Origin: JACKPD01 sp034003145
Lineage (GTDB): Bacteria > Spirochaetota > Spirochaetia > CADAEX01
Length of the DNA: 60,676 nucleotides
Assembly (NCBI GenBank): GCA_034003145.1
Contig: JAVEZE010000001.1
Coordinates: 1-60,676 of the forward strand
Reading direction: 5' to 3'
The notes under the pieces were generated by a model, which saw only the letters and a program-made list of their open reading frames with translations, made no database searches and had not been told where the DNA came from. This document shows, piece after piece, positions 60,058-60,676 of this stretch (position 1 is the stretch's first letter; each line of letters begins with the position of its first letter). The position numbers and the translations under genes were made by a program.

Positions 60058-60676
60058 TTGACTAATCAGATTTCAGGGGGAGCAGTTCCTTCAGGCAGGG
60101 CTGATGTAATTGTAATAGGAACCGGATTTGCCGGCTTAAGCGCAGCCATTGAAGCCCATAATGCCGGCGCATCTGTTGTTATCATAGAAAAAATGCATGC
60201 CCCCGGGGGCAACTCCCTGATCAGCGACGGAGGTATTGCAGCAGCCGGTACAGTAGAGCAGAAGAAAGCAGGTATAACTGATTCACCAGAACTCTTTTAC
60301 AAAGACATGATGAGAGCAGGGCTTGGAATCAATCATCCTGAGCTTGTAAAAACTGTAACTGATAATTCAAAAGAAGCCTATGAATGGCTGCGTGACTATA
60401 TCGGCGTTCCATTCCTTGAAAAGATCGAGATATTCGGCGGACACTCTGTCCCGAGATGTTTCACACCTGAAGGGATTTCAGGGGCCGTGATTGTAAAAAA
60501 ACTGATACAGAAAATAAAAGAAAAAAATATTAAAATCATGTTTCACACACACTTCACCGGTTTCATCAGGAATACCGGAGGAAAAGTAACAGGGATAGAG
60601 GTTACTGAAAACTATAATTATAAAAAAGGGGATACAGGAAGTATAAAACATATAATTGCAGACAAGGCTGTGATAC
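60058..60676 (+). CDS. FAD-dependent fumarate reductase/flavocytochrome c-like protein (5' part)
   Basis: Open at the window end; about 206 codons are seen. The frame could start at TTG 60058, 12 nt after GGAG, or at ATG 60016 without a ribosome site. After a short lead it shows the FAD motif VIVIGTGFAGLSAAIEAHNAG, EKMHAPGGNSLISDGGIAA and KDMMRAGLGINHPELVK, which are typical of the flavoprotein subunit of fumarate reductase and urocanate reductase-like enzymes. A TATAAT box at 59985-59990 lies upstream. It could be a periplasmic or cytoplasmic respiratory reductase; the absent C-terminus prevents a finer call. Confidence 0.85.
   Translation, partial: MTNQISGGAVPSGRADVIVIGTGFAGLSAAIEAHNAGASVVIIEKMHAPGGNSLISDGGIAAAGTVEQKKAGITDSPELFYKDMMRAGLGINHPELVKTVTDNSKEAYEWLRDYIGVPFLEKIEIFGGHSVPRCFTPEGISGAVIVKKLIQKIKEKNIKIMFHTHFTGFIRNTGGKVTGIEVTENYNYKKGDTGSIKHIIADKAVI

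Noticed and set aside
1..60676. CRISPR arrays, tRNA or rRNA genes, transposase or integrase genes
   Set aside because: I looked for repeat-spacer arrays, cloverleaf sequences and mobile-element proteins and found none; only the intron-like fragment near 53.9 kb hints at a mobile element.

Overview
The window looks like part of an anaerobic, heterotrophic bacterial genome with moderate to low GC, most likely a spirochaete. The main clue is the N-termini of the solute-binding proteins: several have a signal peptide followed by a Gly-Gly/Gly-Lys-Lys-Glu stretch (PotD, both Liv-type binding proteins, the sugar-binding protein, TctC), a style common in Treponema/Spirochaeta relatives. An NfnAB transhydrogenase pair, a CoA-disulfide reductase and two nitroreductases fit an anaerobe. 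This assignment is inference. I found no rRNA, tRNA, CRISPR array, phage or intact insertion sequence. Genes are tightly packed and mostly on the minus strand.

Layout. 1-3.4 kb: a truncated aminotransferase and a polar amino-acid ABC importer. 3.6-9.6 kb: a LysO-type exporter, a PfkB kinase, a glycerophosphodiesterase, a HAD phosphatase, and a DHH phosphoesterase overlapping a mevalonate kinase. 9.7-13.8 kb: a potABCD-type polyamine importer with an intrinsic terminator at its end. 14.2-16.7 kb: a glycosyltransferase and two nitroreductases. 16.8-19.2 kb: nfnAB. 19.3-42.6 kb: a large catabolic region. It contains a FadR-type GntR regulator with six downstream genes (alcohol dehydrogenase, UPF0261, DapA-like aldolase, creatininase-like, SDR, D-hydroxyacid dehydrogenase), a Liv-type ABC importer with two binding proteins, and a second unit of alcohol dehydrogenase, TIM-barrel isomerase, TctCBA importer, C_GCAxxG_C_C protein, CoA-disulfide reductase/rhodanese and LrgAB. 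42.8-45.5 kb: cupin, alpha/beta hydrolase, MFS transporter. 45.8-58.8 kb: an inositol region. It has a GntR regulator, a five-gene catabolic unit (two zinc dehydrogenases, IolO-like epimerase, IolN-like creatininase-fold hydrolase, Gfo/Idh), then a ROK-regulated sugar ABC importer with IolG and an isomerase. 58.9-60.7 kb: threonine aldolase and a truncated flavoprotein.

Two regulatory circuits can be read from the DNA. First, the palindrome TNGTNNNACNA, the known FadR-subfamily operator shape, occurs just downstream of a good sigma-70 promoter in front of three units: the FadR-type regulator's own operon, the Liv operon and the Tct operon. This ties about 23 kb into one predicted regulon. Second, TGGTATACCA sits inside the 17-bp spacer of the promoter of the IolN/IolO/IolM unit, and a near-copy overlaps the promoter of the adjacent GntR gene.

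The inositol region encodes what I believe is the alternative (Thermotoga-type) pathway: myo-inositol to scyllo-inosose (IolG), then a diketone (IolM), hydrolytic ring opening (IolN) and epimerisation to tagaturonate (IolO). Between the importer permease gene and iolG lies a short structured element resembling domains V and VI of a group II intron, with no room for the rest of the intron. The substrate of the larger FadR-type regulon is unknown, and it is the best candidate here for an undescribed pathway.
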